Source of the DNA: Pseudorhodobacter wandonensis | GTDB taxonomy: Bacteria; Pseudomonadota; Alphaproteobacteria; Rhodobacterales; Rhodobacteraceae | Length of the DNA: 64,000 nucleotides | Assembly (NCBI RefSeq): GCF_001202035.1 | Contig: NZ_LGHT01000036.1 | Coordinates: 124,001 to 188,000, forward strand | Reading direction: 5' to 3' | Shown: one piece after another, positions 8,269 through 18,373 of the stretch | Layout: the number at the start of each line of letters is the position of its first letter | How positions within the stretch are numbered: position 1 is the stretch's first letter | The notes under the pieces: generated by a model | Told to the model about the DNA's origin: nothing | What the model saw: the letters and a program-made list of their open reading frames with translations, nothing else | Databases searched by the model: none | Position numbers and translations under genes: made by a program

Positions 8269-9141
8269 ATGAAACAGCGCCTTGACCCCCTTTTGACCGA
8301 ACGCGCGCCTTGGCTTGCCAGGCCCGGCTTTGGCCCCTTTCGTCGCAGCATCGAACGGCTATTGCGATACCCTGAAACCCTGACTTGGGCGCAGATCTGC
8401 GAAACGCTGCCGCCCGAGCGTGTGATGTCGGTGATGTCGTCCCTGATCGCCTGCAACACCAGCGCTAAAGGCCTTGAGAACATTCCCCGCACCGGCCCAG
8501 CCCTGATCGTGGCCAACCACCCCACAGGCATTGCCGATGGCATAATCCTGCACCACCTGCTGGCCCCGATCCGCCGTGATCTCTATTTCTATGCCAATAG
8601 CGATATCTTGCGGGTGCTGCCGCAAATGGCCCCGATGATCGCGCCGGTCGAATGGCGCAAGGATAAGCGCAGCCATAGCAAAACCCGCGAAACCCTTGCC
8701 TTCACGCGCCACGCGGTCGCCCAAGGCCGCATCGGCGTCATCTTCCCCTCGGGCCGCTTGGCAAAACGCCACGGCTTGCGCCTGCATGAACGCCCGTGGA
8801 TGCAATCCGCCGCCCAGATCGCGCGCAAATACGACCTGCCGATCATTCCCGTCAACATCCGCGCCCGCAACTCGGGCCTGTTCTACCTTCTCGACCGCCT
8901 GCACCCCAGCCTGCGTGACATCACCCTGTTCCATGAGGTACTGAACAAATCCAACCAACCGTTTTCGCTGACCGTAGGCCGCCCGATCCCCGCCGCGCAA
9001 CTGCCGCTAAACCCCGAGGTGGCAACCCAATACCTGCGCGATGAAACCTTGGCCTTGGGCGACCACAAATCCCCCGCCGTCAGCCTGCTGAAAACCTCGC
9101 GGTTGCCAATCTGGCTTGAACCCTTGCCGCCGCTGCCGTAA
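8269..9141 (+). CDS. PlsC-type lysophospholipid acyltransferase family protein
   Basis: A 290-residue protein of the glycerolipid acyltransferase superfamily, which moves an acyl chain from acyl-ACP or acyl-CoA onto a lysolipid at the membrane. Motif I appears as VANHPTGIADG (about residues 85-95); histidine and aspartate are separated by five residues rather than the classical four, a variant seen in several bacterial lysophospholipid/ornithine-lipid acyltransferases. Motif III appears as FPSGRLAKR. A basic N-terminal region precedes the domain, and no signal peptide is present. The acceptor lipid is unknown. It lies between pepN and gatB on the same strand, with a 75-base gap upstream and 30 bases downstream. 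Confidence 0.85.
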   Translation: MKQRLDPLLTERAPWLARPGFGPFRRSIERLLRYPETLTWAQICETLPPERVMSVMSSLIACNTSAKGLENIPRTGPALIVANHPTGIADGIILHHLLAPIRRDLYFYANSDILRVLPQMAPMIAPVEWRKDKRSHSKTRETLAFTRHAVAQGRIGVIFPSGRLAKRHGLRLHERPWMQSAAQIARKYDLPIIPVNIRARNSGLFYLLDRLHPSLRDITLFHEVLNKSNQPFSLTVGRPIPAAQLPLNPEVATQYLRDETLALGDHKSPAVSLLKTSRLPIWLEPLPPLP

Positions 9142-9171
9142 ACAGGCGCCAAGCCAAATAAGGGACGCGCC

Positions 9172-10683
9172 ATGCTTGATCTGACCTATGAAAACCCCAA
9201 ACCAAAGGTAATCGCCGGGGCCAAGCATGATTGGGAACTTGTGATCGGGATGGAAATCCACGCGCAGGTCTCCAGCAGCGCCAAACTGTTTTCCGGCGCC
9301 TCGACCCAAGTCGGCGCTGAACCCAACGCGAACGTGGCCTTTGTGGATGCCGCAATGCCCGGTATGTTGCCGGTCATCAATGATTATTGCGTTGAACAGG
9401 CCGTGCGCTCGGGCCTCGGGCTGAAAGCACAGATCAACCTGTGGTCGGCCTTCGACCGCAAGAACTATTTCTACCCCGACTTGCCGCAAGGCTACCAGAT
9501 CAGCCAACTTTACCACCCCATCGTGGGCGAGGGCGAAGTGTTGGTCGAACTTGCCCCCGGCATCGCGCGGCTGGTGCGGGTTGAACGTATCCACTTGGAA
9601 CAAGACGCGGGCAAGTCGATCCATGATATGGACCCGACCATGTCTTTCGTCGATTTCAACCGCACTGGCGTGGCCCTGATGGAAATCGTCAGCCGCCCCG
9701 ATATCCGCTCGGCCGAGGAAGCCACCGCCTATGTCACCAAACTGCGCCAGATCCTGCGCTATCTGGGCACCTGTGATGGCAACATGCAAAACGGCAACCT
9801 GCGCGCCGATGTGAACGTGTCGGTCTGCCGCCAAGGCCAGTATGAGAAATATCAGGCGACGCAAGACTTCAGCCACCTTGGCACACGCTGCGAAATTAAA
9901 AACATGAACTCGATGCGCTTTATGACCCAAGCCATTGATTATGAAGCCCGTCGCCAGATCGCGATTCTGGAGGATGGTGGAAGCGTCCACCAAGAAACCC
10001 GCCTCTATGACCCGGACAAAGGCGAAACGCGTTCAATGCGCAGCAAGGAAGAGGCGCATGACTATCGCTATTTCCCATGCCCCGACCTGCTGCCGCTGGA
10101 AATTGATCAGGCATGGGTTGATGACATCGCCGCCAAAATGCCCGAACTGCCCGATGCCAAAAAAGCGCGCTTCATGGCCGATTTCGGCCTGACCGATTAT
10201 GACGCCAACGTGCTGACCGCCGATCTCGACAGCGCCGGTTTCTTTGAAACTGTGGCCCGCGGTCGCGATGGCAAAATCACCGCGAACTGGGTGATCAACG
10301 AACTCTTTGGCCGCCTGAACAAAGAAAGCCTGACCATTGCCGACACGCCAATGTCGGCCGACCAGTTGGGCGGGATTATCGATCTGATTACTTCGGGCGA
10401 AATCTCGGGCAAAATGGCCAAAGAATTGTTTGAACTGGTCTGGACCAATGGCGGCACACCTGCCGATGTCGCTGCTGCAAATGGCATGAAACAGGTCACC
10501 GATACCCGCGCGATCGAAGCTGCCGTCGATGAAATCATCGCCGCCAACCCTGCACAGGTTGAAAAGGCGCAGGCCAACCCCAAGCTGGCTGGCTGGTTCG
10601 TCGGTCAGGTCATTAAGGCCACGGGCGGCAAGGCGGCCCCTGCAATGGTGCAGGAACTAGTGGCGAAAAAGCTGGGTCTATAA
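9172..10683 (+). CDS. gatB: Aspartyl/glutamyl-tRNA(Asn/Gln) amidotransferase subunit B
   Basis: A 503-residue subunit of GatCAB, which amidates misacylated Glu-tRNA-Gln or Asp-tRNA-Asn. The N-terminal signature [13 protein letters not shown], the block [19 protein letters not shown] and the kinase-like [15 protein letters not shown] region (residues 160-185) are all present. The C-terminal YqeY-like tail (LVAKKLGL end) binds tRNA. gatA and gatC are not in the window, so the operon is split here as in many alphaproteobacteria. The start is an ATG with AAGGGACGCGCC upstream. Confidence 0.97.
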   Translation: MLDLTYENPKPKVIAGAKHDWELVIGMEIHAQVSSSAKLFSGASTQVGAEPNANVAFVDAAMPGMLPVINDYCVEQAVRSGLGLKAQINLWSAFDRKNYFYPDLPQGYQISQLYHPIVGEGEVLVELAPGIARLVRVERIHLEQDAGKSIHDMDPTMSFVDFNRTGVALMEIVSRPDIRSAEEATAYVTKLRQILRYLGTCDGNMQNGNLRADVNVSVCRQGQYEKYQATQDFSHLGTRCEIKNMNSMRFMTQAIDYEARRQIAILEDGGSVHQETRLYDPDKGETRSMRSKEEAHDYRYFPCPDLLPLEIDQAWVDDIAAKMPELPDAKKARFMADFGLTDYDANVLTADLDSAGFFETVARGRDGKITANWVINELFGRLNKESLTIADTPMSADQLGGIIDLITSGEISGKMAKELFELVWTNGGTPADVAAANGMKQVTDTRAIEAAVDEIIAANPAQVEKAQANPKLAGWFVGQVIKATGGKAAPAMVQELVAKKLGL

Positions 10684-10754
10684 AGACCCGGCCAAGCCGC
10701 CGGATCGTCTGGCGATGCTCTGAAGGCCATAGAACATAAGGTGTAGGGCCAAAT

Positions 10755-11450
10755 ATGCTGATCAGGGTTGGCGATGATCGTAATTCCAGCATTGATCTGG
10801 TTTTGGCCGCCGTCTTGTCCTTGGTGGCCGGCGCGCTGAATGCGGCGGGTTTTTTGATCGCCGGCTCTTTTACCGCAAACATGACAGGCAATATTTCGGC
10901 CTTTGCAGATCATATCGCAAATGGACAGCTTGCCCTCGCATTTTCTTTCTTAGGCTTGGTGTGCGCTTTCGTTTTTGGCGCAATCGTGGCCGCCTTTGTC
11001 ATCCAGACGGGCGAGCGAAAGAAGCTTCGCTCGATCTATGCCCTGGCAATTTTGGCCGAGGCAGGGCTGCTATTGGCCTTGGGGCTTGCGTATGTCTTGA
11101 TGAAAAGCACAGTCAACGAGGCGCAGCTTCTCACAGCCCTCAGCTTTGTAATGGGCCTTCAAAACGCTGTTACAACTATGATTTCCAGGGCGCGGGTGCG
11201 CACTACCCATGTTTCGGGTATGGCAACCGACATTGGAATCGAATTGGCCGCAATGGTCGGCGGCAGCCGCTTGCGGCGCGAGGCTGCCCCAAAACTGACG
11301 TTGCACGGCCTGACGCTTATCTGTTTTGCAATAGGGGGTGTTTGCGGCGCCCTCATTTTGGGTCTGGTTGGCTATTGGCTGCTGGTGATCGCCGCTGCGG
11401 TTTTGTTGCTCCTCGCTTTGCCCGAAGTACTCCGTGCCCGTCATCATTAA
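10755..11450 (+). CDS. YoaK family (DUF1275) membrane protein
   Basis: A 231-residue inner-membrane protein with about six hydrophobic segments. The N-terminal pattern [17 protein letters not shown] followed by [10 protein letters not shown] (residues 20-50) is the DUF1275/YoaK signature. A second conserved block, [20 protein letters not shown]-x-SG (about 131-154), repeats the T-x-x-x-G idea in the second half and suggests an internally duplicated fold. The family is uncharacterised; a transporter role is guessed from the topology only. The gene looks slightly richer in A+T than its neighbours. It is a single gene with a 71-base gap after gatB and about 226 bases to the next gene. Confidence 0.82.
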   Translation: MLIRVGDDRNSSIDLVLAAVLSLVAGALNAAGFLIAGSFTANMTGNISAFADHIANGQLALAFSFLGLVCAFVFGAIVAAFVIQTGERKKLRSIYALAILAEAGLLLALGLAYVLMKSTVNEAQLLTALSFVMGLQNAVTTMISRARVRTTHVSGMATDIGIELAAMVGGSRLRREAAPKLTLHGLTLICFAIGGVCGALILGLVGYWLLVIAAAVLLLLALPEVLRARHH

Positions 11451-11676
11451 GCGATTGCGCTTCTGACGTTTGTTCCAAAGCAGGCGATGATGCACTTCGG
11501 TCGCGGGGACCCGAAATGTATCAAGACGTTAAAATTTGGTAAATGGTTTTACGAAAATCGTTTTATAACAATATCTTGTGGAAATGTCCGCGCGCGGTCA
11601 ACCGGCGAAAATCGCACCCTTCCCCTAAAGCCTTCAATCGGCTAGCTTACCCGCTGTAAAAGCCTCAGGAGGCCGC

Positions 11677-12093
11677 ATGAAATGCTTTGAATATCAAGTC
11701 GTTCCCGCCCCCAAAAAAGGCGAGAAAGCCAAAGGCGCCAAGACCCCGGCAGATCGTTTCGCTGTGGCCCTGACTGTTTTGATGAATAAAATGGGCGTCG
11801 CCGGCTGGGAATATATCCGCGCCGATACTTTGCCCTGCGATGAAAGGGTCGGCCTTACCGGCTCAAAAACAGTTTATCAGCACATGCTGGTTTTTCGCCG
11901 TGAATTGCATGCCGAGGCCGTGGAAATGCTGGAACCTTCCGCCTCGAAAAAGGCCAAGACCCAGAACGCGCCCCCCATCCTTCTTGAGCCGAAACTCTCG
12001 CCCATTCCGGCCGAGTTGTTTTCTGATTCCGAGCCTGATGAGCCCGAGGATTTGAAAGCCCAGCCCAAACAGGCCAACGCGGCAGCCAAATAA
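11677..12093 (+). CDS. DUF4177 domain protein
   Basis: A 138-residue protein. The first about 75 residues (MKCFEYQVVPAP...GWEYIRADTLP...YQHMLVFRRE) match DUF4177, a small beta-rich domain of unknown function in which a tryptophan and tyrosine (GWEYI) are conserved. The rest is a charged, proline-rich tail (residues 85-138) that is probably disordered. A strong AGGAGG lies 5 bases before the ATG. The stop codon at 12091-12093 abuts the stop codon of the convergent aminotransferase with no gap. Confidence 0.8.
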   Translation: MKCFEYQVVPAPKKGEKAKGAKTPADRFAVALTVLMNKMGVAGWEYIRADTLPCDERVGLTGSKTVYQHMLVFRRELHAEAVEMLEPSASKKAKTQNAPPILLEPKLSPIPAELFSDSEPDEPEDLKAQPKQANAAAK

Positions 12094-13200
12094 TCAGCCC
12101 CTTGCGGCCGCCAGCGCCGCAGGCAGCGCCTCGGAAAAGGATTTCAACGCCGCCGCATTTCCAAGGCTGACGCGGATACAGCGGTCCATCGGGGCTACGC
12201 CGGGCATGCGAACAAACACCCCGCGCGCGCCCAGCTCTTGCAAGACTTGCCGCGCAAAGGCACCGTCCTGCCCGCAATCAAGGCAGATGAAATTCGTGGC
12301 GGATGGCAGGGCCACCAGCCCGTTCTCTTGCCCGACCCGCGCAAATTCTTGCCGCGCGGTTTCGACTTTGCTTTTGCAGTCGGCCAGCCAGTCTTGATCT
12401 TGCAACGCCGCCAAAGCCCCGGCCTGCGCGATACGGCCCACACCGAAATGATTGCGCACCTTATTGAATGCCTGCACCAATTCCGGCGCTGCAATCGCGT
12501 AGCCTACCCGCAAGCCGGCCAAGCCGTAGCCTTTGGAAAACGTCCTGAACCGGATCACGCGGGGGTCATCTGCCGCCACATCTGGCGCGCTGCTTGCGGG
12601 GGCCAAATCAATATAGGCTTCATCCAAAATCAGCAAACAGCCCTTTGGCAACTGCTCGATCATCGCCTCAATCTCGGGCGCAGCGATCTGGCTGCCCATA
12701 GGGTTGTCGGGGTTGGCAAGATAGATCAGCTTGGCGCCCACCTCATTCGCCCGCGCGATAAGCGCCTTGGGGTCTTCAAAATCACCGCGATAGGGCACCT
12801 TATGCAATGTGCCACCAAAGCCCGCCACGTGAAAATTGAACGTCGGATAAGCCCCGTCCGAGGTGACAACGGCATCACCCGGCCCAATAATCAAGCGCAC
12901 CAAATAGCCAAGCAACCCATCAATGCCTTCGCCCACCACGATGTTTTCAAGGTTGACGCCATGATGGCGCGCAAGGGCAAGGCGCAGGTCATAGACCTCG
13001 GGGTCACCATACATCCAAACATCGCGCGCCGCAGCGGCCATCGCGGCAACTGCCGCGGGCGAGGGGCCAAACATGTTTTCATTCGCCCCCAAGCGCGCAG
13101 CAAAGGGGCGGCCAATGGCGCGCTCTTGGGTTTCAGGGCCGACAAAGGGCACCGTGGCGGGCAGAGCAGTAGCAAGAGGTGTATATTGCGGAGTTTTCAT
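12094..13200 (-). CDS. PLP-dependent aminotransferase, histidinol-phosphate aminotransferase-like
   Basis: A 368-residue fold-type I aminotransferase related to HisC. Seen are LGANENMFGPSPAAV near the N-terminus, the cofactor-binding region ANPDNPMGS, LILDEAYIDL, and the Schiff-base lysine in FRTFSKGYGLAGLRVGYA (about residues 215-235). Proteins of this subgroup in Rhodobacteraceae are often second, HisC-like copies, and their substrate (histidinol phosphate, aromatic acids or others) is uncertain. No other histidine genes lie nearby. The ATG at 13200 fits the family length of about 360-370; the frame continues upstream without a plausible start. Confidence 0.85.
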   Translation of the reverse strand: MKTPQYTPLATALPATVPFVGPETQERAIGRPFAARLGANENMFGPSPAAVAAMAAAARDVWMYGDPEVYDLRLALARHHGVNLENIVVGEGIDGLLGYLVRLIIGPGDAVVTSDGAYPTFNFHVAGFGGTLHKVPYRGDFEDPKALIARANEVGAKLIYLANPDNPMGSQIAAPEIEAMIEQLPKGCLLILDEAYIDLAPASSAPDVAADDPRVIRFRTFSKGYGLAGLRVGYAIAAPELVQAFNKVRNHFGVGRIAQAGALAALQDQDWLADCKSKVETARQEFARVGQENGLVALPSATNFICLDCGQDGAFARQVLQELGARGVFVRMPGVAPMDRCIRVSLGNAAALKSFSEALPAALAAARG

Positions 13201-13270
13201 AGCGAGAAGATACGCGATAAACGCGTCCCTCTTCAAGCGCCGAGCTGATGCTGCCGCAAATGGCCAAGGG

Positions 13271-13295
13271 CTCCAAGGGGGCATGCCCCTTGGAG
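13271..13295 (-). repeat. Hairpin downstream of valS
   Basis: CTCCAAGGGG-GCATG-CCCCTTGGAG, a perfect 10-bp stem between the valS stop and the aminotransferase start. No T-run follows on the minus strand, so it is at best an atypical terminator or an mRNA-stabilising end of valS. Confidence 0.5.
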
Positions 13296-13303
13296 TGATA
13301 ATT

Positions 13304-16300
13304 TTAGCTGATTTCGCCCAAACGGGTCAGCGCAGCTTGGATTTTGGCGATCTCTTCATCACCCAAGGCCAGCTTTTCGCGGGTTTCTTCGACGACTTCG
13401 GGCTTGGCGCTTTCCACGAATTTGGGGTTGTTCAACCGGCCGCGCAGGCCGCCCATGTCCTTGGCCAGTTTTTCCATCGACTTGGTAAGCCGCGCTTTTT
13501 CTTCGGCCACGTCAATCAAACCTTCAAGCGGGATCGCAAAGGTCGCGCCCTCGGCGGCTACGGTGATAGCGCCTTTTGGCACCTCTGCCGCCTCGGTCGC
13601 AGACTCAATCCGTGCCAGGCGGAAGATGAGCGCCTCATTGGCGGCAAAGGCCGCTTTGGCGGTATCATCAAGGCCAACCAACAGCAGATTAACCTTTAGG
13701 CCGGCAGGCACATGCATCTGCGCGCGGGCCGAGCGGATATCGTCGATCAGCCCGGTAACCCAGTTCATTTCGCGCATGGCGTCAGCGTCGATCAGCTCTT
13801 CGCCATAGGTTGGCCAGTCGGTGTGAACCATTGGCTTGGCGCGGGTGCCGGTGGTGGCCCACAGCTCTTCGGTGATAAACGGCATGATAGGGTGCAGCAT
13901 GATCATGCATTGATCCAGCACCCAAGCCATCGTTTTGCGCGTTTCATCGGCTTGGTCGCCATCGAACAAAGGCTTGGCAAACTCGACATACCAATCGCAG
14001 ACCTTGCCCCAGACAAAGGCGTAAAGCGCATTGGCCGCGTCGTTGAACCGATACGCCTCCAGTGCCGCATCCACCTCGGCGCGGGTTTTCGCGGCCTCGG
14101 AGATAATCCAGCGGTTCACGCGGGCCTCGGCCTGCGGTGGCTGGCTGGTGGCGTGGCCTTCCCAAACGCCGTTCATTTCGGCGAAACGGCAGGCATTCCA
14201 CAGCTTGGTGGTAAAGTTGCGATAGCCTTTGATCCGTTCCTCGGACAGTTTCAAAACACCACCCAGCGAGGCCATTTGCGCCATGGTAAAGCGCAAGGCA
14301 TCGGCGCCGTATTCATCGACAATCACCAGCGGGTCGATGACGTTGCCACGGGTTTTCGACATCTTCTCACCCTTTTCGTCGCGGACGAGCTGGTGAAGGT
14401 AGACGGTGTCAAAGGGTTCTTGGCCGACGACAGCAAGCTGCATCATCATCATGCGGGCGACCCAGAAGAACAGAATATCCTGACCGGTGACGAGCACATT
14501 TGTCGGGAAATACTTTTGTAATTCCAGTGTGTTATTCGGCCATCCTAATGTACCGATAGGCCAGAGACCCGAGGAAAACCAGGTGTCGAGCACATCGGGG
14601 TCGCGCCAAACCGGATAGACCAGATGGGTCGGGTCTTGGTTCACGTTATACTCGGCAAGGCTGGCGGCAAGGGTTTCAATCGCCGCGTGTTTATCGGCCA
14701 CCTCGACAATCCGTGCATGGCTGAGCGGGTTCGGAATATCGGCATTGTTGTCGAAGAAGCCGTTTTGCACATCTTCGAATGACGCGGCGCAGTGCTGAAC
14801 AGTGCCACGTTGCAGCATGCCGTCCGAGAGAAGAAGGCCCAGAATATCAACTTCATCAAGGTCTTCTTCGTCCTCCAGCTTGCCGTCATAGCTGAGGTCA
14901 AGGCCGTACCAAACCGGAATCTGATGGCCCCACCAAAGCTGGCGCGAAATGCACCATGGCTCGATGTTTTCCAGCCAGTGGAAATAGACCTTTTCACCGG
15001 ATTCGGGCATGATTTTGGTGCGCCCTTGCCGTACGGCATCCAGCGCGGGTTCAACGATTTTCGCGGTATCGACGAACCATTGGTCGGTCAGCATCGGCTC
15101 GATCACTACTTTGGAGCGGTCGCCAAAGGGCTGCATCACCGGCTTATCCTCGACAAAAGGCACAAGCTGGAGGTGTTCGGAATTGGTCTCAACGTCGATG
15201 GATTTAACCAGTTTGGTGACGGCCAGCCCCTCATAGGTGATGTCAGCGATCACCTTTTTGCGGGCCTCAAAGCGGTCGAGGCCGCGGTATTCTTCGGGGA
15301 CAAGGTTCATTGCGGCAATCTTGGCCTCGTCAAAATCTTCGGTGCCGTTGGCAATGGCTTGCGCGGTTGCAGCCTCCTCGGCATAGGGGCGGCCATCGGC
15401 GCGCATGGCCCCGCGTGTATCCATCAAGGAATACATCGGAATGTTGTTGCGCTTGGCGACTTGATAATCGTTGAAATCATGCGCGCCGGTGATTTTCACC
15501 GCACCCGAGCCGAAGTTTTTATCGGGATACTCATCAGTGATGATCGGAATCAGGCGGCGCTGTGCCTTTGGTCCAACCGGGATTTCGCATAGTTTTCCGA
15601 TAATTGGCGCGTAACGTTCATCTGATGGATGAACAGCAACGGCGCCGTCACCCAGCATGGTTTCGGGGCGCGTGGTGGCGATGGAAATATAGTCACGCGT
15701 TTCGCGCAGGGTGACATTGCCATCCTCGTCGCGTTCCATATATTCATAGGTTTCACCACCGGCCAACGGGTATTTGAAATGCCACATATGGCCCGCGACT
15801 TCGATATTCTCGACCTCAAGATCGGAAATCGCGGTTTCGAAATGGGGGTCCCAGTTGACCAAACGCTTGCCGCGATAGATCTGGCCTTTGTTGTACATTT
15901 CAACAAAAACCTTGATGACGGCATCGTGGAAACCTTCGTCCATGGTAAAGGCGTTACGCTCCCAATCACAGGAAGCACCCAGTCTTTTCAATTGGTTGAC
16001 GATCGTGCCGCCGGATTCCTCTTTCCATTCCCACACCTTTTCCAGAAAGGCGGGGCGGCCCATGTCAACGCGCTTGGGCAGGCCTGCGGCGGCCATCTGG
16101 CGTTCAACCACCAGCTGGGTCGCGATGCCTGCGTGGTCCTGACCCGGTTGCCACAGCGTGTCATAGCCCTGCATACGTTTCCAACGGATCAGAATATCCT
16201 GAATAGTATTGTTGAACGCGTGGCCGACATGTAGCGAACCGGTAACGTTCGGCGGTGGGATCATAATGCAGAAAGTTTCATCTTTTGAAGCATTTGCACC

Positions 16301-16384
16301 GGCACGAAAGGCGCCATCGGCCTCCCACTTGGCAGAGATACGGGCTTCGGCCTCGGCGGCGTCAAAGGTTTTTTCCATCGGCAT
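13304..16384 (-). CDS. valS: Valyl-tRNA synthetase
   Basis: A 1026-residue class I synthetase charging tRNA-Val. The HIGH motif is HVGH (residues 52-55, inside [15 protein letters not shown]) and the KMSKS loop is KMSKT (residues 674-678). The editing domain follows the first half of the Rossmann fold. The C-terminal coiled coil ([20 protein letters not shown]) ends the protein, as expected for ValS. An acidic insertion rich in E and D near residues 505-560 makes it longer than the E. coli enzyme (951 residues). The start at 16384 (MPMEK) is likely; an ATG two codons later is equally possible. It stands alone between an aminotransferase and an Lrp gene. Confidence 0.97.
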   Translation of the reverse strand: MPMEKTFDAAEAEARISAKWEADGAFRAGANASKDETFCIMIPPPNVTGSLHVGHAFNNTIQDILIRWKRMQGYDTLWQPGQDHAGIATQLVVERQMAAAGLPKRVDMGRPAFLEKVWEWKEESGGTIVNQLKRLGASCDWERNAFTMDEGFHDAVIKVFVEMYNKGQIYRGKRLVNWDPHFETAISDLEVENIEVAGHMWHFKYPLAGGETYEYMERDEDGNVTLRETRDYISIATTRPETMLGDGAVAVHPSDERYAPIIGKLCEIPVGPKAQRRLIPIITDEYPDKNFGSGAVKITGAHDFNDYQVAKRNNIPMYSLMDTRGAMRADGRPYAEEAATAQAIANGTEDFDEAKIAAMNLVPEEYRGLDRFEARKKVIADITYEGLAVTKLVKSIDVETNSEHLQLVPFVEDKPVMQPFGDRSKVVIEPMLTDQWFVDTAKIVEPALDAVRQGRTKIMPESGEKVYFHWLENIEPWCISRQLWWGHQIPVWYGLDLSYDGKLEDEEDLDEVDILGLLLSDGMLQRGTVQHCAASFEDVQNGFFDNNADIPNPLSHARIVEVADKHAAIETLAASLAEYNVNQDPTHLVYPVWRDPDVLDTWFSSGLWPIGTLGWPNNTLELQKYFPTNVLVTGQDILFFWVARMMMMQLAVVGQEPFDTVYLHQLVRDEKGEKMSKTRGNVIDPLVIVDEYGADALRFTMAQMASLGGVLKLSEERIKGYRNFTTKLWNACRFAEMNGVWEGHATSQPPQAEARVNRWIISEAAKTRAEVDAALEAYRFNDAANALYAFVWGKVCDWYVEFAKPLFDGDQADETRKTMAWVLDQCMIMLHPIMPFITEELWATTGTRAKPMVHTDWPTYGEELIDADAMREMNWVTGLIDDIRSARAQMHVPAGLKVNLLLVGLDDTAKAAFAANEALIFRLARIESATEAAEVPKGAITVAAEGATFAIPLEGLIDVAEEKARLTKSMEKLAKDMGGLRGRLNNPKFVESAKPEVVEETREKLALGDEEIAKIQAALTRLGEIS

Positions 16385-16491
16385 CTTGCGGCTCTTTCTA
16401 TCTGGCGTTTGCAGGGGTTTTAGCGCGGTCTGGCGCCAAGGGAAAGCCAAAGCGCGTGCGGCGGTTGGGGCGTCAGACGTTTTTGCGTTGG

Positions 16492-16923
16492 TTATGCGGT
16501 GCGGTCGATTTTGGTCGACAGATGGATCAGGCTTTCGGAAGAACGCACGCCCGGCATTGAACCGATGTCATCCAGCACCTGATCCAACATCTGCGTGCCC
16601 GGGGCGGTGACTTGAAGCAGCAGATCGAAGCGCCCCGAGGTGGTGAAAACGCGTTCAACCTCGGGCATGGATTTCAGGCGGGCAAGGCAAGCTGCCTGCG
16701 TGCGAGGTTCGATCGAAAGCAGCACCGAGGCGCGCAGGCGGTTTTGCCGACCTGCAGCCCCCAACTTGACGGTATAGCCCGCGATTGTACCGTTGCTTTC
16801 CATCCGTTCCAGCCGCGCCTGAATGGTTGAACGGGCGGTTTTAAGGCGACGCGCCAAGGTGGCCACCGAGATGCGGGCATCACTGCTAAGTTGGCTAAGG
16901 ATCGTGCGGTCTAGGTCATCCAT
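16492..16923 (-). CDS. Lrp/AsnC family transcriptional regulator
   Basis: A 143-residue DNA-binding protein. The N-terminal winged helix-turn-helix is visible as [38 protein letters not shown] (residues 4-41, quoted here as the region of positions). The C-terminal ligand-binding RAM/ACT-like domain spans about 66-135, with GRFDLLLQV. Such regulators sense amino acids and often control the neighbouring catabolic or biosynthetic gene. It diverges from the ornithine-decarboxylase-like gene, and a perfect 19-bp palindrome (16940-16958) lies 17 bases upstream of its own ATG, suggesting autoregulation and control of the divergent gene. Confidence 0.92.
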   Translation of the reverse strand: MDDLDRTILSQLSSDARISVATLARRLKTARSTIQARLERMESNGTIAGYTVKLGAAGRQNRLRASVLLSIEPRTQAACLARLKSMPEVERVFTTSGRFDLLLQVTAPGTQMLDQVLDDIGSMPGVRSSESLIHLSTKIDRTA

Positions 16924-16939
16924 ACAAGTTGCCCGAATT

Positions 16940-16958
16940 TTTGGTTATTATAACCAAA
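16940..16958. promoter_or_regulatory. Palindromic operator candidate between lrp-type gene and decarboxylase
   Basis: TTTGGTTATTATAACCAAA is a perfect 19-bp palindrome around a single central T (16949). It lies 17-35 bases before the Lrp-family ATG and about 100 bases before the decarboxylase ATG. Lrp/AsnC proteins typically bind AT-rich 13-19-bp imperfect palindromes, so this is a strong candidate operator. Confidence 0.7.
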
Positions 16959-17056
16959 GTTTCCACCATTTCTATCGGTTTGTTCGGTGATTTTGGTGCA
17001 TTTAGCGGCGATTCTGGCTGCCAGTGACGAGCAACATAAAAACAGGGGTAAAGCTG

Positions 17057-18196
17057 ATGGATCTTACGAAAATGGTTTGGAGAAATCCGGCAGAGTATCT
17101 GACAGCTTTGAAGCCTGAAAACCCTGTGTTGTTTTTCGCGCCATCGGCTTTGCAGGCCACGGCCCAAGAATTCATCAACGGTTTTGCGGGAACGGTAACT
17201 TACGCCGTCAAAGCCAATCCAGCCGAGTCGGTGATAAAGGCTTTGGCAGCGGCGGGGATTGCTGCGTTTGATGTGGCGTCACCCGAAGAAATGCGGCTGA
17301 TCAGGCGTTTGGCCCCGGATGCTGTGCTGCATTACAACAACCCTGTACGGGCGCGGTCCGAGATTGGCGAGGCGGTGGCTTTGGGCGTACAGTCCTATTC
17401 GGTCGATGATGCGGCCGAACTGGCGAAACTCGTCAGCCTGGTTCCGCCACAAGGGACCGAGATCGCTGTGCGATTTGCATTGCCTGTAGCAGGTGCAGCC
17501 TATGATTTCGGTGAGAAATTTGGCGCCACGCCCGCGCAGGCCGCAGTTTTGTTGCGCGCCGTTGAAAATGCGGGTTTTGTGCCGTCGCTATGCTTTCACC
17601 CTGGGACACAATGCAGCGCGGCTGGGGCCTGGGAAAGCTATATCGCCGAAGCGGCCGAGATTGCCAAAGCCGCGGGCGTGCGCATTGCGCGCTTGAATGT
17701 GGGGGGCGGCTTTCCAAGCTATCGCATTGCCGACCTGCCGCCGGACTTGCCTGCGATTTTTGCGGCGATTGCGCGGGCGACAGCGCAAGCCTTTGGTGAG
17801 GATGCGCCAAAGCTGCTGTGTGAGCCGGGGCGCGGTATGTGTGGCGATGCCTTTGCTTTGGCAACCCGCGTCAAGGCGTTGCGCGAGCGGGGGGACGTGT
17901 TCTTGAATGATGGCGTTTATGGCGCCTTGGCAGAACGCCCGATGCTGAATGTGATTGACCGAAGGTTGGTTATTTCATCCGAAGGCGTGCGGCGATCAGC
18001 GCCTTTGGTGCCGCGCGTCGTGTTTGGCCCGACCTGCGATTCCGTTGATCGTTTGCCGGGTAAAGTGATGCTGCCCGCTGACCTAGAAGAAGGTGATTTT
18101 GTGTTGTTTTACGGGATGGGGGCCTATTCTTGGGTGACCAACACCCGTTTTAACGGCTATGGCGCGCTTGGGTTTGAGCAAGTGCAGTGCCTGTAG
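17057..18196 (+). CDS. Ornithine/lysine/diaminopimelate decarboxylase family protein (type III PLP)
   Basis: A 379-residue PLP enzyme of the alanine-racemase-like fold, closest in layout to eukaryotic-type ornithine decarboxylase, which makes putrescine. The PLP lysine is in TYAVKANP (about residues 50-57). The HPGTQC block, the glycine-rich NVGGGFPSY, CEPGRGMCGDA and the active-site cysteine in FGPTCDSVD (about 325-333) are all present. Lysine or diaminopimelate as substrate cannot be excluded, but the CDSVD motif favours ornithine/lysine. The ATG at 17057 follows AGGGGTAAAGCTG; an ATG 11 codons upstream is less family-like. It diverges from an Lrp regulator. Confidence 0.9.
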   Translation: MDLTKMVWRNPAEYLTALKPENPVLFFAPSALQATAQEFINGFAGTVTYAVKANPAESVIKALAAAGIAAFDVASPEEMRLIRRLAPDAVLHYNNPVRARSEIGEAVALGVQSYSVDDAAELAKLVSLVPPQGTEIAVRFALPVAGAAYDFGEKFGATPAQAAVLLRAVENAGFVPSLCFHPGTQCSAAGAWESYIAEAAEIAKAAGVRIARLNVGGGFPSYRIADLPPDLPAIFAAIARATAQAFGEDAPKLLCEPGRGMCGDAFALATRVKALRERGDVFLNDGVYGALAERPMLNVIDRRLVISSEGVRRSAPLVPRVVFGPTCDSVDRLPGKVMLPADLEEGDFVLFYGMGAYSWVTNTRFNGYGALGFEQVQCL

Positions 18197-18373
18197 GCCA
18201 AGGCATTTCAGACCTGTGAACGACGTTGGCTAGACAAACGCGATTTGGGCGCTAGGATTTGTAACAATGGCCAATGGGGCGATTGGGCAGGTGAAGGGCT
18301 ACGTTTTTGCGTTGAGGTTATCTTTACCAAATGGCCTCTACGGTTAACGCAAAGATCTGAAAGAGAGGCCGCC

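Noticed and set aside
10961-11542. A 193-codon frame overlapping the YoaK gene
   Set aside because: It is a frame-shifted shadow of the DUF1275 gene; residues are unlike any family.
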